DNA of 51,244 nt from an uncultured bacterium (GCA_902802945.1 CADCOC010000074.1:1-51244), one strand, 5' to 3'. Counted from the stretch's first letter, positions 39,901-48,437 are shown. The notes: a model not told the origin generated them from the sequence alone. Numbers and translations are program-made.

Positions 39901-41372
39901 ATCCGCCCGTTCTTGCCCCGCGGATGGTACCAGCCGCGCATGTTCCACTCGTCGAACGCGATGCCGATCTTCCCGCCGCCGAAGCCGGCCTTCTTGAGGA
40001 TGCCGATGGTCTGCACGATGGTCGCCTCGGGACGGCTCGTCTGCATCATCCACTCGAGGTACGGACGCTGGTTCGGCCCGCCGCCGTAGTAGTCGTGGAT
40101 GCTCACGTAGTCGAGCAGGTAGCCGGCCGACTTGAGAAGCGGAAGCGTCCACCCCTCGTTCGGCGTCGCGGCCGCGAGGAGGTAGATCCGGCGGTCCGCG
40201 CCGCGCATCATCTTCGCGCTCTCGCGGACGAGCGGGCCCCACTGCGCAACGGTCTTCGCGCCCATTTCCCAGCCGCCCCAGTTCTCGTTCCCGACGCTCC
40301 AGTACATCACGTCGTGCGGCTTCGGGTAACCGTTTGCGATGCGCTGGCGTCCCCACTTGCCGACGTTGAGGTTGCAGTACTCCACCCAGTCGCTCATCTC
40401 CTCCTCGTTGCCGGAACCGGCGTTCGTGCAGATGTACGGCTCGCAGCCGACCTTGCGACACCACTTCACGTATTCGTCCGTGCCGAACGTGTTGGGGTCT
40501 TCCACCTCCCACGCCTTGTCCCACATCGGCTGGCGCTTGGACCCGACGCCGTACTTCCAGTGGTAAGCCGAGACGAAACAGCCGCCCGGCCAGCGCACGA
40601 TCGGCACCTTGATCTCGCGCAGGGCCTCGATCACGTCCTTGCGGAAGCCGTCCTCGTCGGAGAGCGGATGCCCCGGCCAGAAAAGCCCGCCGTACACCTG
40701 ACGGTCGTGGTGCTCAATGAACTGGCCGAAGATCATCGGGCTGTACTTGATCGCCTTCCCGCCCTTCACCGGCGCAATGGACGCGGGACGCCCCGACGTA
40801 TCCACCGCCGCGAGCGACTCCACGACAAGTCTGCCGTCGAGCCAGGCGCGGATGCGGTCGTCCATGCATTCCACCTTCACGTCGTACCAGCGCCCCTGCT
40901 CGATCGAGCCGGGCACCTTTTTGATCGCGAACGGCGGCTGTTCGATGCCGTGTTGCGTGTTGACCCATCCGCCGAAGATGACCCACTCGCCGCCGCCCAC
41001 AATCAGGTTCTTGCCCGTGGCGACGATGAAGCCTTCCTTGCCGTCGATCTTCTTCGCCTTCACCGTGAGGGTGACGTTGCGGAACTTCTGCGGAATCGAC
41101 AGCGTCACCGCCTCGTGCCCGAGCCCGCCGAACGTCTGCTCGAGCGTGCCGCCGCCGCACTTCCACACGCCGCGTCCGGCGGGAAGCCAGCCCTTCACGG
41201 CATCGGGCGTCGCGAAGTCGTTGGAATAGACGACCTTCGCGTCGGCATCGACGATGCGCAGTTCCTTGAACGCGGCACGGCCCTCGTACGCACCTACGCC
41301 GAGCGCGAACTCCGCACCATGCGCAGCAGCGGTCATCGCAGCACACGCCAAAACCAAACCAATCTTCTTCAT
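36966..41372 (-). CDS. GH51 alpha-L-arabinofuranosidase fused to GH127 beta-L-arabinofuranosidase
   Basis: A 1,468-residue secreted enzyme. After a signal peptide (1-20), residues about 25-195 look like a laminin-G-like carbohydrate-binding module. GH51 spans about 205-700 with acid/base E363 (SVGNENWG) and nucleophile E475 (FDEWN). GH127 spans about 708-1330, with zinc ligands E1033, C1035, C1099 and C1100 (CESC and CPCC), where one cysteine is the family nucleophile. The last 130 residues resemble an F5/8 discoidin module. Palindromes add about 30 residues (626-656) near the end of GH51. AGGAGAACAGAA precedes the ATG. It could strip both alpha- and beta-linked arabinofuranose from plant arabinans or glycoproteins. 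Confidence 0.93.
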   Translation of the reverse strand: MKKIGLVLACAAMTAAAHGAEFALGVGAYEGRAAFKELRIVDADAKVVYSNDFATPDAVKGWLPAGRGVWKCGGGTLEQTFGGLGHEAVTLSIPQKFRNVTLTVKAKKIDGKEGFIVATGKNLIVGGGEWVIFGGWVNTQHGIEQPPFAIKKVPGSIEQGRWYDVKVECMDDRIRAWLDGRLVVESLAAVDTSGRPASIAPVKGGKAIKYSPMIFGQFIEHHDRQVYGGLFWPGHPLSDEDGFRKDVIEALREIKVPIVRWPGGCFVSAYHWKYGVGSKRQPMWDKAWEVEDPNTFGTDEYVKWCRKVGCEPYICTNAGSGNEEEMSDWVEYCNLNVGKWGRQRIANGYPKPHDVMYWSVGNENWGGWEMGAKTVAQWGPLVRESAKMMRGADRRIYLLAAATPNEGWTLPLLKSAGYLLDYVSIHDYYGGGPNQRPYLEWMMQTSRPEATIVQTIGILKKAGFGGGKIGIAFDEWNMRGWYHPRGKNGRMDHAARRKNDIASLYNMSDAVFTANFLNACLRHCETVKMACFSPVVNTRGAVFVHDKGIVKRTTYHVFWMYTHLLQPNVVPVSVDCGNLSDGWRVVPAVDAVLTASDDGKRRALAVVNKSPDKAVSFDISALSSGNSPSALALSSGWQTSASANGWPTSVSATVLSGTSTDDYNDIGAENRVVPVKTTFEVKDGKVSLPPHSISIIDLSAAAGGCDALKPVAMQDVKVDGFWRNQYRRLICKWIPHCIRQMEAGGKGEELLNLVATGEVLAGKTPSVKFKGCPWSDAYVYNTMEAISLALEISPGDDSVMAQGQRRLREKMEEWIPIILAAQEPSGYIHSFHDLRKKPHFTKAGDHEFYVMGYFIEMGVAHWRMTKGKDRRLFDAAIKCADHLDSVFGPAPKRTWLNGHPGLEYALCRLADAVNASDGAGKGDKYARLAQHFIRNQHVAAGKNYGWQSLYHQAERPATEMKDATGHAVRATYFYTAMSALASRLGDKELGAAADRLFDSAINRKEYLTGGVGASWRGEAFAGDYELANNGYCESCASCGMSFWTIEQHKRHGDSWPVDVQERLMYNNLLGSISEDGCNFYYQNPLDSSKVRYPWHGCPCCVGNIPRTLLALKDLAYSLGADGKTLYADHFLSAEGSVGNVAGTRLSIRQITDYPWSGKVKFTLAPERPVAFTFALRVPDKTDSALYTAVPDVEGRFTVTVNGKKADTEFSRGYARVARTWKAGDVVELEFPMPVQRIQCDERVQANRGRVAFQRGPVVYSFEQIDNSQPLSRLVLDPGVSFQPFWKADLCDGVFAIKGSNGAVAVPNFARLNRGEGRAMVWMVADPVKAGFHKGVFAKVSVSFSRGSMTSNIPKANDTEVKNGNFDFWPHLATKEWIRYDFDEETEFSKSAVVWFDDRAQKGNCRYPASWTLSALQGDGSWKKLAESHTPVKDGWDEVSFAPVKTRALRLDVQLPPGFSAGVREWKVD
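39415..39462. repeat. two palindromes in the GH51-GH127 gene
   Basis: 39415-39438 has arms GTGGCCGAC/GTCGGCCAC with loop ACGGAG. 39445-39462 has arms GCAGAC/GTCTGC with loop GCAGAG, followed by CACCCC. Read in frame as a Ser/Ala/Thr-rich linker. Confidence 0.75.
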
Positions 41373-41417
41373 TTCTGTTCTCCTAAATTAGGAAATGTTT
41401 TTATCTTTGAGTTTGGC

Positions 41418-41426
41418 AGTTTAACA
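41418..41426 (-). promoter_or_regulatory. extended -10 promoter of the GH51-GH127 gene
   Basis: Minus-strand TGTTAAACT after TTT, 46 bases ahead of the ATG at 41372 and overlapping the end of the DUF4186 gene. Confidence 0.45.
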
Positions 41427-41798
41427 AAACCGCTCCGTTTCGTAAAGCACGTTTTCCCGCTCGATCCACGCCATGAGAAAATCGACGATTCCCTGCTGGC
41501 GTTCGGCGGGGATGGCAACGCCGCGCGGTACCCTCCACCACTTCGCAAGACAGTCACGACAGCAGCAGGCGCAGGCGTGCTGGGCAATGAACACGGGATG
41601 TCCGCGCATCGGCGTCTGCCTCCCGTCGTTGGGTGGATTCGCCGGGGCGAGTCGCGTACGGATGAAGTCCTCGCAATGGCGGCGGATTGTCGCCATCCCC
41701 TTCTCGGCAATATATCTCCGATCAGCCTCGGAAAGATGGAAGCGGCTTCTGAACCGTGACTTCCCGAGCCGACCAAATGCAACATCGTAGTTCTTCAT
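41421..41798 (-). CDS. DUF4186 protein
   Basis: A 125-residue soluble protein. The core RLAPANPPNDGRQTPMRGHP followed by VFIAQHACACCCRDCLAKWW is the signature of DUF4186, with several conserved His and Cys that could bind metal. The family has no established function known to me. The start at 41798 (MKNYDVAFGRLG) is preferred to an upstream codon because conservation begins there. No clear ribosome site. Confidence 0.85.
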   Translation of the reverse strand: MKNYDVAFGRLGKSRFRSRFHLSEADRRYIAEKGMATIRRHCEDFIRTRLAPANPPNDGRQTPMRGHPVFIAQHACACCCRDCLAKWWRVPRGVAIPAERQQGIVDFLMAWIERENVLYETERFC

Positions 41799-41882
41799 GC
41801 CGCGTATGTTACCATATCCCACGCCTTGGGGCAATCTTCTTGCCTTATACTTCCCCGGCAAGAAAACCTCCCGACGCCAAGT

Positions 41883-42206
41883 TCATAAGCCGAGACGTAG
41901 CAATACCATGTAGACCGCAGTGCCTGCGATTATGGATAGGAGCGGGTTGCGTCGCCAGATCTGGAGTCCGACCGTAATCGCAGCCGCGATATACGGGGCA
42001 GCCGCGCGCCATTGCATGCCCGTGAACGAATAGACGATGAGGCACCCGATGATGACCGGCGAGACGAACGCCCCGAACTTCTCCACCCACGGCGGCAGCG
42101 GACCCTTCCGCGCGCCGAAGAAGAGAAACGGCAGCGCGCGGAGTCCGAAGTTGACCGCAAACCCCGCCGCGACGATGCCAAGCATATAGAGCGCGTCATT
42201 TTCCAC
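41883..42206 (-). CDS. azlD: AzlD-family small subunit of branched-chain amino acid exporter
   Basis: A 107-residue membrane protein with three to four helices (YMLGIVAAGFAVNFGLRALP, FVSPVIIGCLIVYSF, LLSIIAGTAVYMVLL), matching AzlD. It overlaps the 3' end of azlC by 11 bases, the usual coupled arrangement. With AzlC it forms an exporter of branched-chain amino acids. Confidence 0.9.
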   Translation of the reverse strand: MENDALYMLGIVAAGFAVNFGLRALPFLFFGARKGPLPPWVEKFGAFVSPVIIGCLIVYSFTGMQWRAAAPYIAAAITVGLQIWRRNPLLSIIAGTAVYMVLLRLGL

Positions 42207-42795
42207 GGCGGCAGAACCCCCTCATCTGGTCAGTGAAAATGACAAGGAACAGCGCAAGCATCGCGAACTCCATCCCATTCGTCCAGCTGCGGATGGCGTC
42301 GGGATCAACCACCATCCCGAGGAGCGCCACAACCACCGCGCCGGACGTGACGCCGACGATCCAGTAGGAGTGGTTGAGCGCGGAGAGGTATGTGCAGTAG
42401 CGGAGATGCGCCTTGGGATCCTTCAGCGGCGACGCCGCCTCCAGGGCGTAGTTCTCGTCCGTGAGCATGAGAATCAGGTAACACTTGCGAAGGAACGGCA
42501 CGTCCTTCCACCGTCCGAGCATCGAGAAACCGTAGAAGGCGTAGCGAAAATTGACGGCGAGCGTCATGAGCGCGAACGCGGCGGCGGAGATGTGCGCCGC
42601 GATGTGGGGGACGCCCGCGATGCTCATCGTGCCCGTCACCCACAGCGCGCTCGAGAGGAAGGCCCAGAGCGGCGCGAGCGACACGTTCCCCTTCGCCGCA
42701 AGCAACACGCCCGCGACGAACCCCATCGTCGTGTAGCCCATCAGCACCGGGAGCGAGTCGCGCAGCGCCAGACGGAATATCCGCGCACCGGTCAT
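42196..42795 (-). CDS. azlC: AzlC-family large subunit of branched-chain amino acid exporter
   Basis: A 199-residue membrane protein with AzlC landmarks: LRDSLPVLMGYTTMGFVAGVL, LTLAVNFRYAFYGFSML (split here), LTDENYAL and YWIVGVTSGAVV. It precedes azlD with overlapping ends and lies 9 bases after parC, so it may be read from the same transcript. Confidence 0.93.
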   Translation of the reverse strand: MTGARIFRLALRDSLPVLMGYTTMGFVAGVLLAAKGNVSLAPLWAFLSSALWVTGTMSIAGVPHIAAHISAAAFALMTLAVNFRYAFYGFSMLGRWKDVPFLRKCYLILMLTDENYALEAASPLKDPKAHLRYCTYLSALNHSYWIVGVTSGAVVVALLGMVVDPDAIRSWTNGMEFAMLALFLVIFTDQMRGFCRRGK

Positions 42796-42804
42796 GGAAC
42801 CGCC

Positions 42805-45051
42805 TTACAGCAGCACGCCCTTCGCGGAGCCCTCGCCCTCGTCCCACCAGCTGCCCTTGGTGGTCGAGATGCGGGCGATCGCCTTCGTCGTGAGCTGGAT
42901 ACCGCGCGCAGTCGCGCCGCGCAGCTCCACCACCGGACGCTTCTCGCCGCCGCCCTTGTCCACGAGCTCAAGCGGCTCGAACAGCATCTGGTGGATCTTC
43001 TGTCCCTTCGCGGGCTTGAACTTCACGTAGAACTGCGCGGGACACCCCGCCTCGAAGAAGAGCAGCTTGCTCTTCTCGGGCGCGAGACGGTAGTCCTTGT
43101 TGTTGATCATGCCGCCGAACGTGAAGCGCTTGATGTAGGAGAAGCCGTACAGCGGTTCCTCGTACACACACACGAACTCCTTCTCGCGGTCCTTCTCCGG
43201 GTTGAACACGAAAACCTCGAGGAGGTCCTTGTCCACGAAGATGCGGTCTTGCGGCGCAGACATCTTGTAGCGGCCGTCCTTCCACACGAACACGAGCTTG
43301 TCGAGCGAGGAGCACTTGAAGAGCTCGTCGCCCGTCTTGAGCCCGGCGCCCACGAAGTGCGCCTCCTTGTCGTAGCGGATCGTGAGCTCGCTCGAGGTGA
43401 GCTTGCGCACGTCGGCCTGCTTGAACGGGCCTGCCGACACCTGCGTGCAGCGCGGATAGGTCTTCTGGTACGCCTTCACGAGGCCCTTGAGGTACTTCAC
43501 CACGAACGCGCGCAGATGCACGAGGTTGTCGTTCACCTGCTTCTCCTCGGCGAGGATGTTCTTGATCGTCTCGCGGTTCTTGTCGATGTCGAACTGGGAG
43601 ATGCGGCGGATCGGGATCTTGAGCAGGCGCTCCACGTCGTCGAGCGTCACGTCGCGGCGCAGCTCGGCGCGGTACGGCTTGAAGCCCTCGATCACCGTCT
43701 GCTGCACGCCCTCGTACGTCTTCTCCTTCTCGATGCGCTTGTAGATGCGCTCCTCCACGAAGATGCGGTCGAGCGTGCGCGCGTGGAAGAGGTCGTCCAG
43801 CTCCGCGAGACGGATCTCCAGCTCGCGGCGCGTGAGGAACATGAGGCGGTCCACGTTCTTCTGCAGGATCTGCGTGACCGTCATCAGCTTCGGACGCCCC
43901 GCGTCGAGCACGATCGGACGCGACGTGATGGAGCGCTCGCAGTCCGTGAATGCGTAGAGCGCGGTCTTCACCTTGTCCTGCGACTCGCCCGTGGCGAGCT
44001 CCAGCTCGATCTCCATGTTCTCGGCGGTGAGGTCGTGGATCTTGCGGACCTTCACCTTCTTCTTCTTGATCGCGTCCTCGATGTTGTCGATGAGCGAGTC
44101 CGTGGTCTTGCCCCACGGAAGCGCGGTGATCACGAGCTTGTTCTTGTCGCGGTTCTCGATGACGGCGCGCACCTTGACCTTGCCGAGGCCGTCCTGGTAC
44201 TCGCTCACGTCCACCACGCCGCCGGTCTGGAAGTCGGGGTAGAGCTGGAACGGTTTCTTCTGGATGAGGGCGATCTCCGCCTCGAGGAGTTCGATGAAGT
44301 TGTGCGGGAGAATCGACGTCGCGAGGCCCACGGCGATGCCGTCCGCGCCCATCATGAGGAGGAGCGGGATCTTCGCGGGCAGGAGCACGGGCTCCTGCTT
44401 GCGTCCGTCGTAGTTCGGCACGAAGTCCGTGGTCTTGGGGTTGAACACCTCCTTGCGCGCAAGCTCCGTGAGACGGCACTCGATGTAGCGCGTGGCGGCC
44501 GCGGGCATGCCCGTGTAGAGGTTGCCGTAGTTGCCCTGGCCGTCGATGAGGTAGCCCTTGCCCTCGCCCCACAGCTTGTTCGCGAGCACCACGATCGCGT
44601 CGCCGATCGACGCGTCGCCGTGCGGGTGGTACTGCATGGCGTGGCCCACGATGTTCGCCACCTTCGTGTACTTGCCGTCATCCTTCTCCCAGAGCGAGTG
44701 GAGGATGCGGCGCTGGACGGGCTTGAGTCCGTCCTCCACCGCCGGGATCGCGCGCGAGCAGATCACGTAGGCGGAGTACTGGCGGAAGTTGAAGTCGAAG
44801 AGTTCGCGCAGCGGGCCGTGTCCGGTGAGACCCGGCGGCGGTTCCACGTGTTGCGGTGCCGACGGGGGTGGGGGGGGCGGAGGGGGCGCGCTCGTCGGGG
44901 TGGCGGGCGTCTCGCCCGCAACTAGGCCAACGGGCGTCCCGCCCGTTGCAGGATCGGCCGCGCTTGTCGCGGCAGAGGCCCCCGTGTCGGCGAAAAGGTC
45001 TAGCGAATCAAAAAGACTCGGCGGTTCGTTGTTCTTATTCTTCTTACTCAT
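42805..45051 (-). CDS. parC: topoisomerase IV / gyrase subunit A
   Basis: A 748-residue type IIA topoisomerase A subunit that cuts and rejoins DNA. Landmarks are YAVICSRAIPAVEDGLKPVQ-like sequence after residue 90 (here starting YSAYVICSRAIP), QYHPHGDASIGDA, GQGNYGNLYTG and the catalytic tyrosine in AAATRYIECRL (about Y189). A 75-residue low-complexity N-terminal extension holds three palindromes and a run of eight prolines. The ATG at 45051 is preferred over TTG at 45063. The C-terminal region lacks clear GyrA-box repeats, so ParC is more likely than GyrA. Confidence 0.92.
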   Translation of the reverse strand: MSKKNKNNEPPSLFDSLDLFADTGASAATSAADPATGGTPVGLVAGETPATPTSAPPPPPPPPSAPQHVEPPPGLTGHGPLRELFDFNFRQYSAYVICSRAIPAVEDGLKPVQRRILHSLWEKDDGKYTKVANIVGHAMQYHPHGDASIGDAIVVLANKLWGEGKGYLIDGQGNYGNLYTGMPAAATRYIECRLTELARKEVFNPKTTDFVPNYDGRKQEPVLLPAKIPLLLMMGADGIAVGLATSILPHNFIELLEAEIALIQKKPFQLYPDFQTGGVVDVSEYQDGLGKVKVRAVIENRDKNKLVITALPWGKTTDSLIDNIEDAIKKKKVKVRKIHDLTAENMEIELELATGESQDKVKTALYAFTDCERSITSRPIVLDAGRPKLMTVTQILQKNVDRLMFLTRRELEIRLAELDDLFHARTLDRIFVEERIYKRIEKEKTYEGVQQTVIEGFKPYRAELRRDVTLDDVERLLKIPIRRISQFDIDKNRETIKNILAEEKQVNDNLVHLRAFVVKYLKGLVKAYQKTYPRCTQVSAGPFKQADVRKLTSSELTIRYDKEAHFVGAGLKTGDELFKCSSLDKLVFVWKDGRYKMSAPQDRIFVDKDLLEVFVFNPEKDREKEFVCVYEEPLYGFSYIKRFTFGGMINNKDYRLAPEKSKLLFFEAGCPAQFYVKFKPAKGQKIHQMLFEPLELVDKGGGEKRPVVELRGATARGIQLTTKAIARISTTKGSWWDEGEGSAKGVLL
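44903..44973. repeat. three palindromes in the parC N-terminal extension
   Basis: 44903-44919 (GCGGGCG/CGCCCGC, loop TCT; as murF), 44928-44948 (CAACGGGCG/CGCCCGTTG, loop TCC; as the protease gene) and 44957-44973 (GCCGCG/CGCGGC, loop CTTGT; shared core with 21319). Encodes ATGGTPVGLVAGETPATP. Confidence 0.88.
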
Positions 45052-45080
45052 CGGTCTGGCCAATCATGCGGCGCGGGCGC

Positions 45081-48000
45081 TCATGTCTTCTCGTCCGGCA
45101 TCGGCTTCACGCCGATGTCCGCCAGGCGCATCGAGATGATGCGCGAAATGCCCTTCTCCTGCTGGCTCACGCCGTAGACGAGGTCGCTGCCCGCGATGGT
45201 GTGCTGGTTGTGCGTGATAATCAGGAACTGCGAGCGGTCGAGGAAGTCCTTCAGCGCCTCCACGAAACGCCCGATGTTCGCGTCGTCGAGGGCCGCGTCG
45301 AGCTCGTCGAGCATGCAGAACGGCGCAGGCTTGATCATGAAGATCGCGAACAGCAACGCAACGGCCGTCATCGTGCGCTCGCCGCCGGAGAGGAGCGTGA
45401 CGCTCTGCGGACGCTTTCCGGGCGGACGCGCGATGATGTCGATGCCGCACTCCAGCGGATCCTCGGCGTTCTCGAGCAGCACGAGGCGCGCCTCGCCGCC
45501 GTTGAACAGCTTCGTGAACATACGCTGGAAATTCTCGTTCGCCTGCTCGAAGGTGCTGCGGAACATCTCGCTCGACTTCGAGTTCAGGTTCGTGATCAGC
45601 TCGAGGATCTTCTCGCGCGCGGCGAGGAGGTCGGCCTCCTGCTCCTTCTCGCGCGTATAGCGTTCCTCCAACTCGCGGAAATCGTCGATAGCCGCCATGT
45701 TCAGCGGACCGAGCGCCGCGATCTGCGCGTTCAACTCGTTCACGCGGGCCTCAAGCGTCTCCGGCGGCGGCGGTTCCTTGCCCTTCCCCCAGTCCGGATC
45801 CGGCTCGCGCAACACGGCCTGCGCATCGAGTCCGTATTCCTGGCTCAGATGCTCGTACACGTTCTGGCGGCGCATGGACGCCTCGGTGGCGGCGACCTCG
45901 AGCTTGCCCTTGAACGTCCGCGCCTCGTCGAGCGCCCGACGGCGCTCGCCCACGGACGCCTCGGCTGCCGACAGGCGGGCCTGCAACTCGCCGCGCGACG
46001 CCCGTGCCTCCTCCACCTGTCCGTGGATCGCGGACGCCTTCTCCTTCAATTCGTCCAGGGAACCCATCAGCTCCACGGTCTCGTCCTGCAGACGCTGGAT
46101 CGACTCCTCGTACCCGCGGATGCCGGCCTCGCGTCCCTCGATCATCTTCTGCAGCTCCGAACGCCGGCGCGCGGCGTCCGCGCCCTGCTGCGCCGTGAGC
46201 TGGAGCTCGTTCTCCATCTGCGCCGCCGTAATGCGCCGCTCGGTGAGCTTGCGGCTCTCCTCGGCGTGCGCGATCTCCACGCGCTGCAACTCGTCCTGCT
46301 GCTGCGCCGTACGCTCCATCAACGCGTCGCGCTTCGCGAGCGTCTCCTCCAAATCCTGCACCAGTGCGGCACGCCGTGCATCGTCGCCCGCGTTGGCCTC
46401 GACGAGCGTCTTCAGCTCCGCCGACACCGCATCGAGGCGCGCCTTCACGGCCGCCGCGTCGCGCGCGACGGTGCCGTGTTCGCCCTCCGCCTGCGCCGCT
46501 CCGCGCCGGGCCGCCGTGAGGCGTTCCTCGGCCGCGCGCGACTCGTCCGTAAGCGCGATCGTGCGCGCCGCACCGGTTTCCAACGTCTCCTTCGCGTGCG
46601 CGATGCGGTTGCGCAGGTTCTCAAGCTCGTTCTCCGCCTCGGTAATCGGCGAACGGTGTCCGGACGATGGGGCAACCGCCGTCGAGGGCGTCCACTTCCC
46701 GTCCGCGCCGTCCACGAGCACCACGTCGCCGAGCAGACGGTCCGCCGTCTCGCGGTCCGCCTCCGAAAGCGCCAGATGGTCCACGAGGCGGTCACCGGCC
46801 GCAACGGCCGCTGCGCCTTCGCGCCCGGTCTCCACGGCGACGATCCGCACGTCGCCCGAAACATCCTGCAACACGTTCTCGAGCACGGCCTTCGCGGCCG
46901 TCTCGTCCTTCAACATCTCCAGCTGCGCGCCCTTCTCGGCGGCGGCTGTCTGCATCTCGCCCAAGTGGTCGCGCGCCTCGGCGATCTCCTCACGCAGGGT
47001 CGCGAGCGCCTCGGACGCCGCCCGGGCCAGTTCCGCCGCTTCGGCCTCCGCCGCCTTCGCCGACGCAAGGCGCGCCTCGACGTCCGCCAGATTCTTCTGC
47101 GCCTCCGCGTCGCTCGCCTGGAGCTGCGCCTCCTCGCTCGTGAGGCGCTCGCGCTTGAGAATCACCTCGCGCGCCTGGTTCTCCAGACGGGCGATCTCGT
47201 CGCGCACCTCGGTGGCATGGCGGTCGCAGGCGACGGACTCGAACCGCCCCTGCTGCAGGCCCTGACGCAACGCGTCGATCTTCGTGGTCGACTCGCCGAA
47301 CGTCGCCTCCGCCTCCTCGAGCGCCTCCCGCGCGCTTGCAAGCCCGTCCTCCAGCAACGCGGTCTTCTGCTGGAGCGACTCCGTCTGCATCCCGATTTCC
47401 TCAAGCTGCTGGCGGGTGAGGTCGATTTCGCGTCCGTCGCGGTCACGCCACGCGCGGTACTCCGCGATGCGCTGCTCGTTCACGCCGATCACCTCGCGGG
47501 CGCGGGAGTAGGCGCCATCCGCGGCCGCCGCCTCCGTCGCGAGCGAGCCGAGACGCTCCTCGAGGGCGTGCATGTCCGCATGGATCTGCTGCGTGCCGCT
47601 CTCGGCGGCGTTCACCTCGGCGGTGAGGTCGATGATCGCCTGGTCCGTTTCGCGCTGCTTCTGGGCATTGCCCTCGAGCGCGAGGTTGAAATACTGGAGT
47701 TTCCCCTTGCAGAGGAAGATGTCGAGCCCGCGCAGCTCCTCGTGCAGTTCCTTGTAGCGCTTGGCCTTGCCCACCTGACGCTGGAGGGACCCGATCTGGC
47801 GCTTCATCTCGCGCAGGACGTCCGCCTCGCGCTGGAGGTTCTGCTCGGTCTGGTCGATCTTGCGCATCGCCTCCTTGCGGTCGGCCTTGAACTTCGTGAT
47901 GCCGGCCGCCTCCTCGAACACGGCGCGGCGGTCCTCGGGCTTCGACGAGAGAATCGCGTCGATCTGGCCCTGCGCCATCACGGAGTAGGACGACGTGCCG

Positions 48001-48398
48001 ATGCCCGTGCCCATGAAGAGGCGCTTGATGTCCTTCAGGCCGCAGCGCACCTTGTTGAGGAAGTACTCGCCCTCACCGGAACGGTAGACGCGACGCGTGA
48101 CCGTGACCTCGTGGTACTCGGTGCCGAGCTCCTTCTCGCAGTCGGCGAAGGTGATGGACACCTCGGCGAGGCCGAGCGGCTTGCGCGTGTCCGTGCCGTT
48201 GAACACCACGTCCACGAGCTTCGAGCAGCGGATCGCCGTGGGACGCTGTTCGCCCAGCACCCAGCGGATCGCGTCCGACACGTTCGACTTGCCGCAGCCG
48301 TTCGGTCCGACAATGGCGATCATGCCCGGCTCGAACGTGAGCCGGGTGCGGTCCGCGAAGGACTTGAAGCCGAGTATGTCCAGTTGCTTGAGGTACAT
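45081..48398 (-). CDS. smc: chromosome segregation SMC protein with reduced hinge
   Basis: A 1,105-residue SMC ATPase that compacts and segregates chromosomes. N-terminal head: LDILGFKSFADRT, Walker A VGPNGCGKSN. Two long coiled coils flank a hinge at about 510-600. C-terminal head: signature TLLSGGERTM and Walker B FCMLDELDAALDDAN. The hinge has only about 80 residues (VLENVLQDVSG to LLGDVVLVDG) against about 150 in typical bacterial SMC and lacks the glycine-rich dimerisation motif. The start at 48398 follows a promoter at 48429. It ends 30 bases ahead of parC. Confidence 0.95.
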   Translation of the reverse strand: MYLKQLDILGFKSFADRTRLTFEPGMIAIVGPNGCGKSNVSDAIRWVLGEQRPTAIRCSKLVDVVFNGTDTRKPLGLAEVSITFADCEKELGTEYHEVTVTRRVYRSGEGEYFLNKVRCGLKDIKRLFMGTGIGTSSYSVMAQGQIDAILSSKPEDRRAVFEEAAGITKFKADRKEAMRKIDQTEQNLQREADVLREMKRQIGSLQRQVGKAKRYKELHEELRGLDIFLCKGKLQYFNLALEGNAQKQRETDQAIIDLTAEVNAAESGTQQIHADMHALEERLGSLATEAAAADGAYSRAREVIGVNEQRIAEYRAWRDRDGREIDLTRQQLEEIGMQTESLQQKTALLEDGLASAREALEEAEATFGESTTKIDALRQGLQQGRFESVACDRHATEVRDEIARLENQAREVILKRERLTSEEAQLQASDAEAQKNLADVEARLASAKAAEAEAAELARAASEALATLREEIAEARDHLGEMQTAAAEKGAQLEMLKDETAAKAVLENVLQDVSGDVRIVAVETGREGAAAVAAGDRLVDHLALSEADRETADRLLGDVVLVDGADGKWTPSTAVAPSSGHRSPITEAENELENLRNRIAHAKETLETGAARTIALTDESRAAEERLTAARRGAAQAEGEHGTVARDAAAVKARLDAVSAELKTLVEANAGDDARRAALVQDLEETLAKRDALMERTAQQQDELQRVEIAHAEESRKLTERRITAAQMENELQLTAQQGADAARRRSELQKMIEGREAGIRGYEESIQRLQDETVELMGSLDELKEKASAIHGQVEEARASRGELQARLSAAEASVGERRRALDEARTFKGKLEVAATEASMRRQNVYEHLSQEYGLDAQAVLREPDPDWGKGKEPPPPETLEARVNELNAQIAALGPLNMAAIDDFRELEERYTREKEQEADLLAAREKILELITNLNSKSSEMFRSTFEQANENFQRMFTKLFNGGEARLVLLENAEDPLECGIDIIARPPGKRPQSVTLLSGGERTMTAVALLFAIFMIKPAPFCMLDELDAALDDANIGRFVEALKDFLDRSQFLIITHNQHTIAGSDLVYGVSQQEKGISRIISMRLADIGVKPMPDEKT

Positions 48399-48428
48399 TT
48401 ACAGAAGCGCTGTTTTGTTGAAGCGTGT

Positions 48429-48437
48429 ATGATACCA
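48429..48437 (-). promoter_or_regulatory. extended -10 promoter of smc
   Basis: Minus-strand TGGTATCAT preceded by TTT, about 31 bases ahead of the smc ATG. The transcript may continue through parC and azlCD. Confidence 0.5.
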
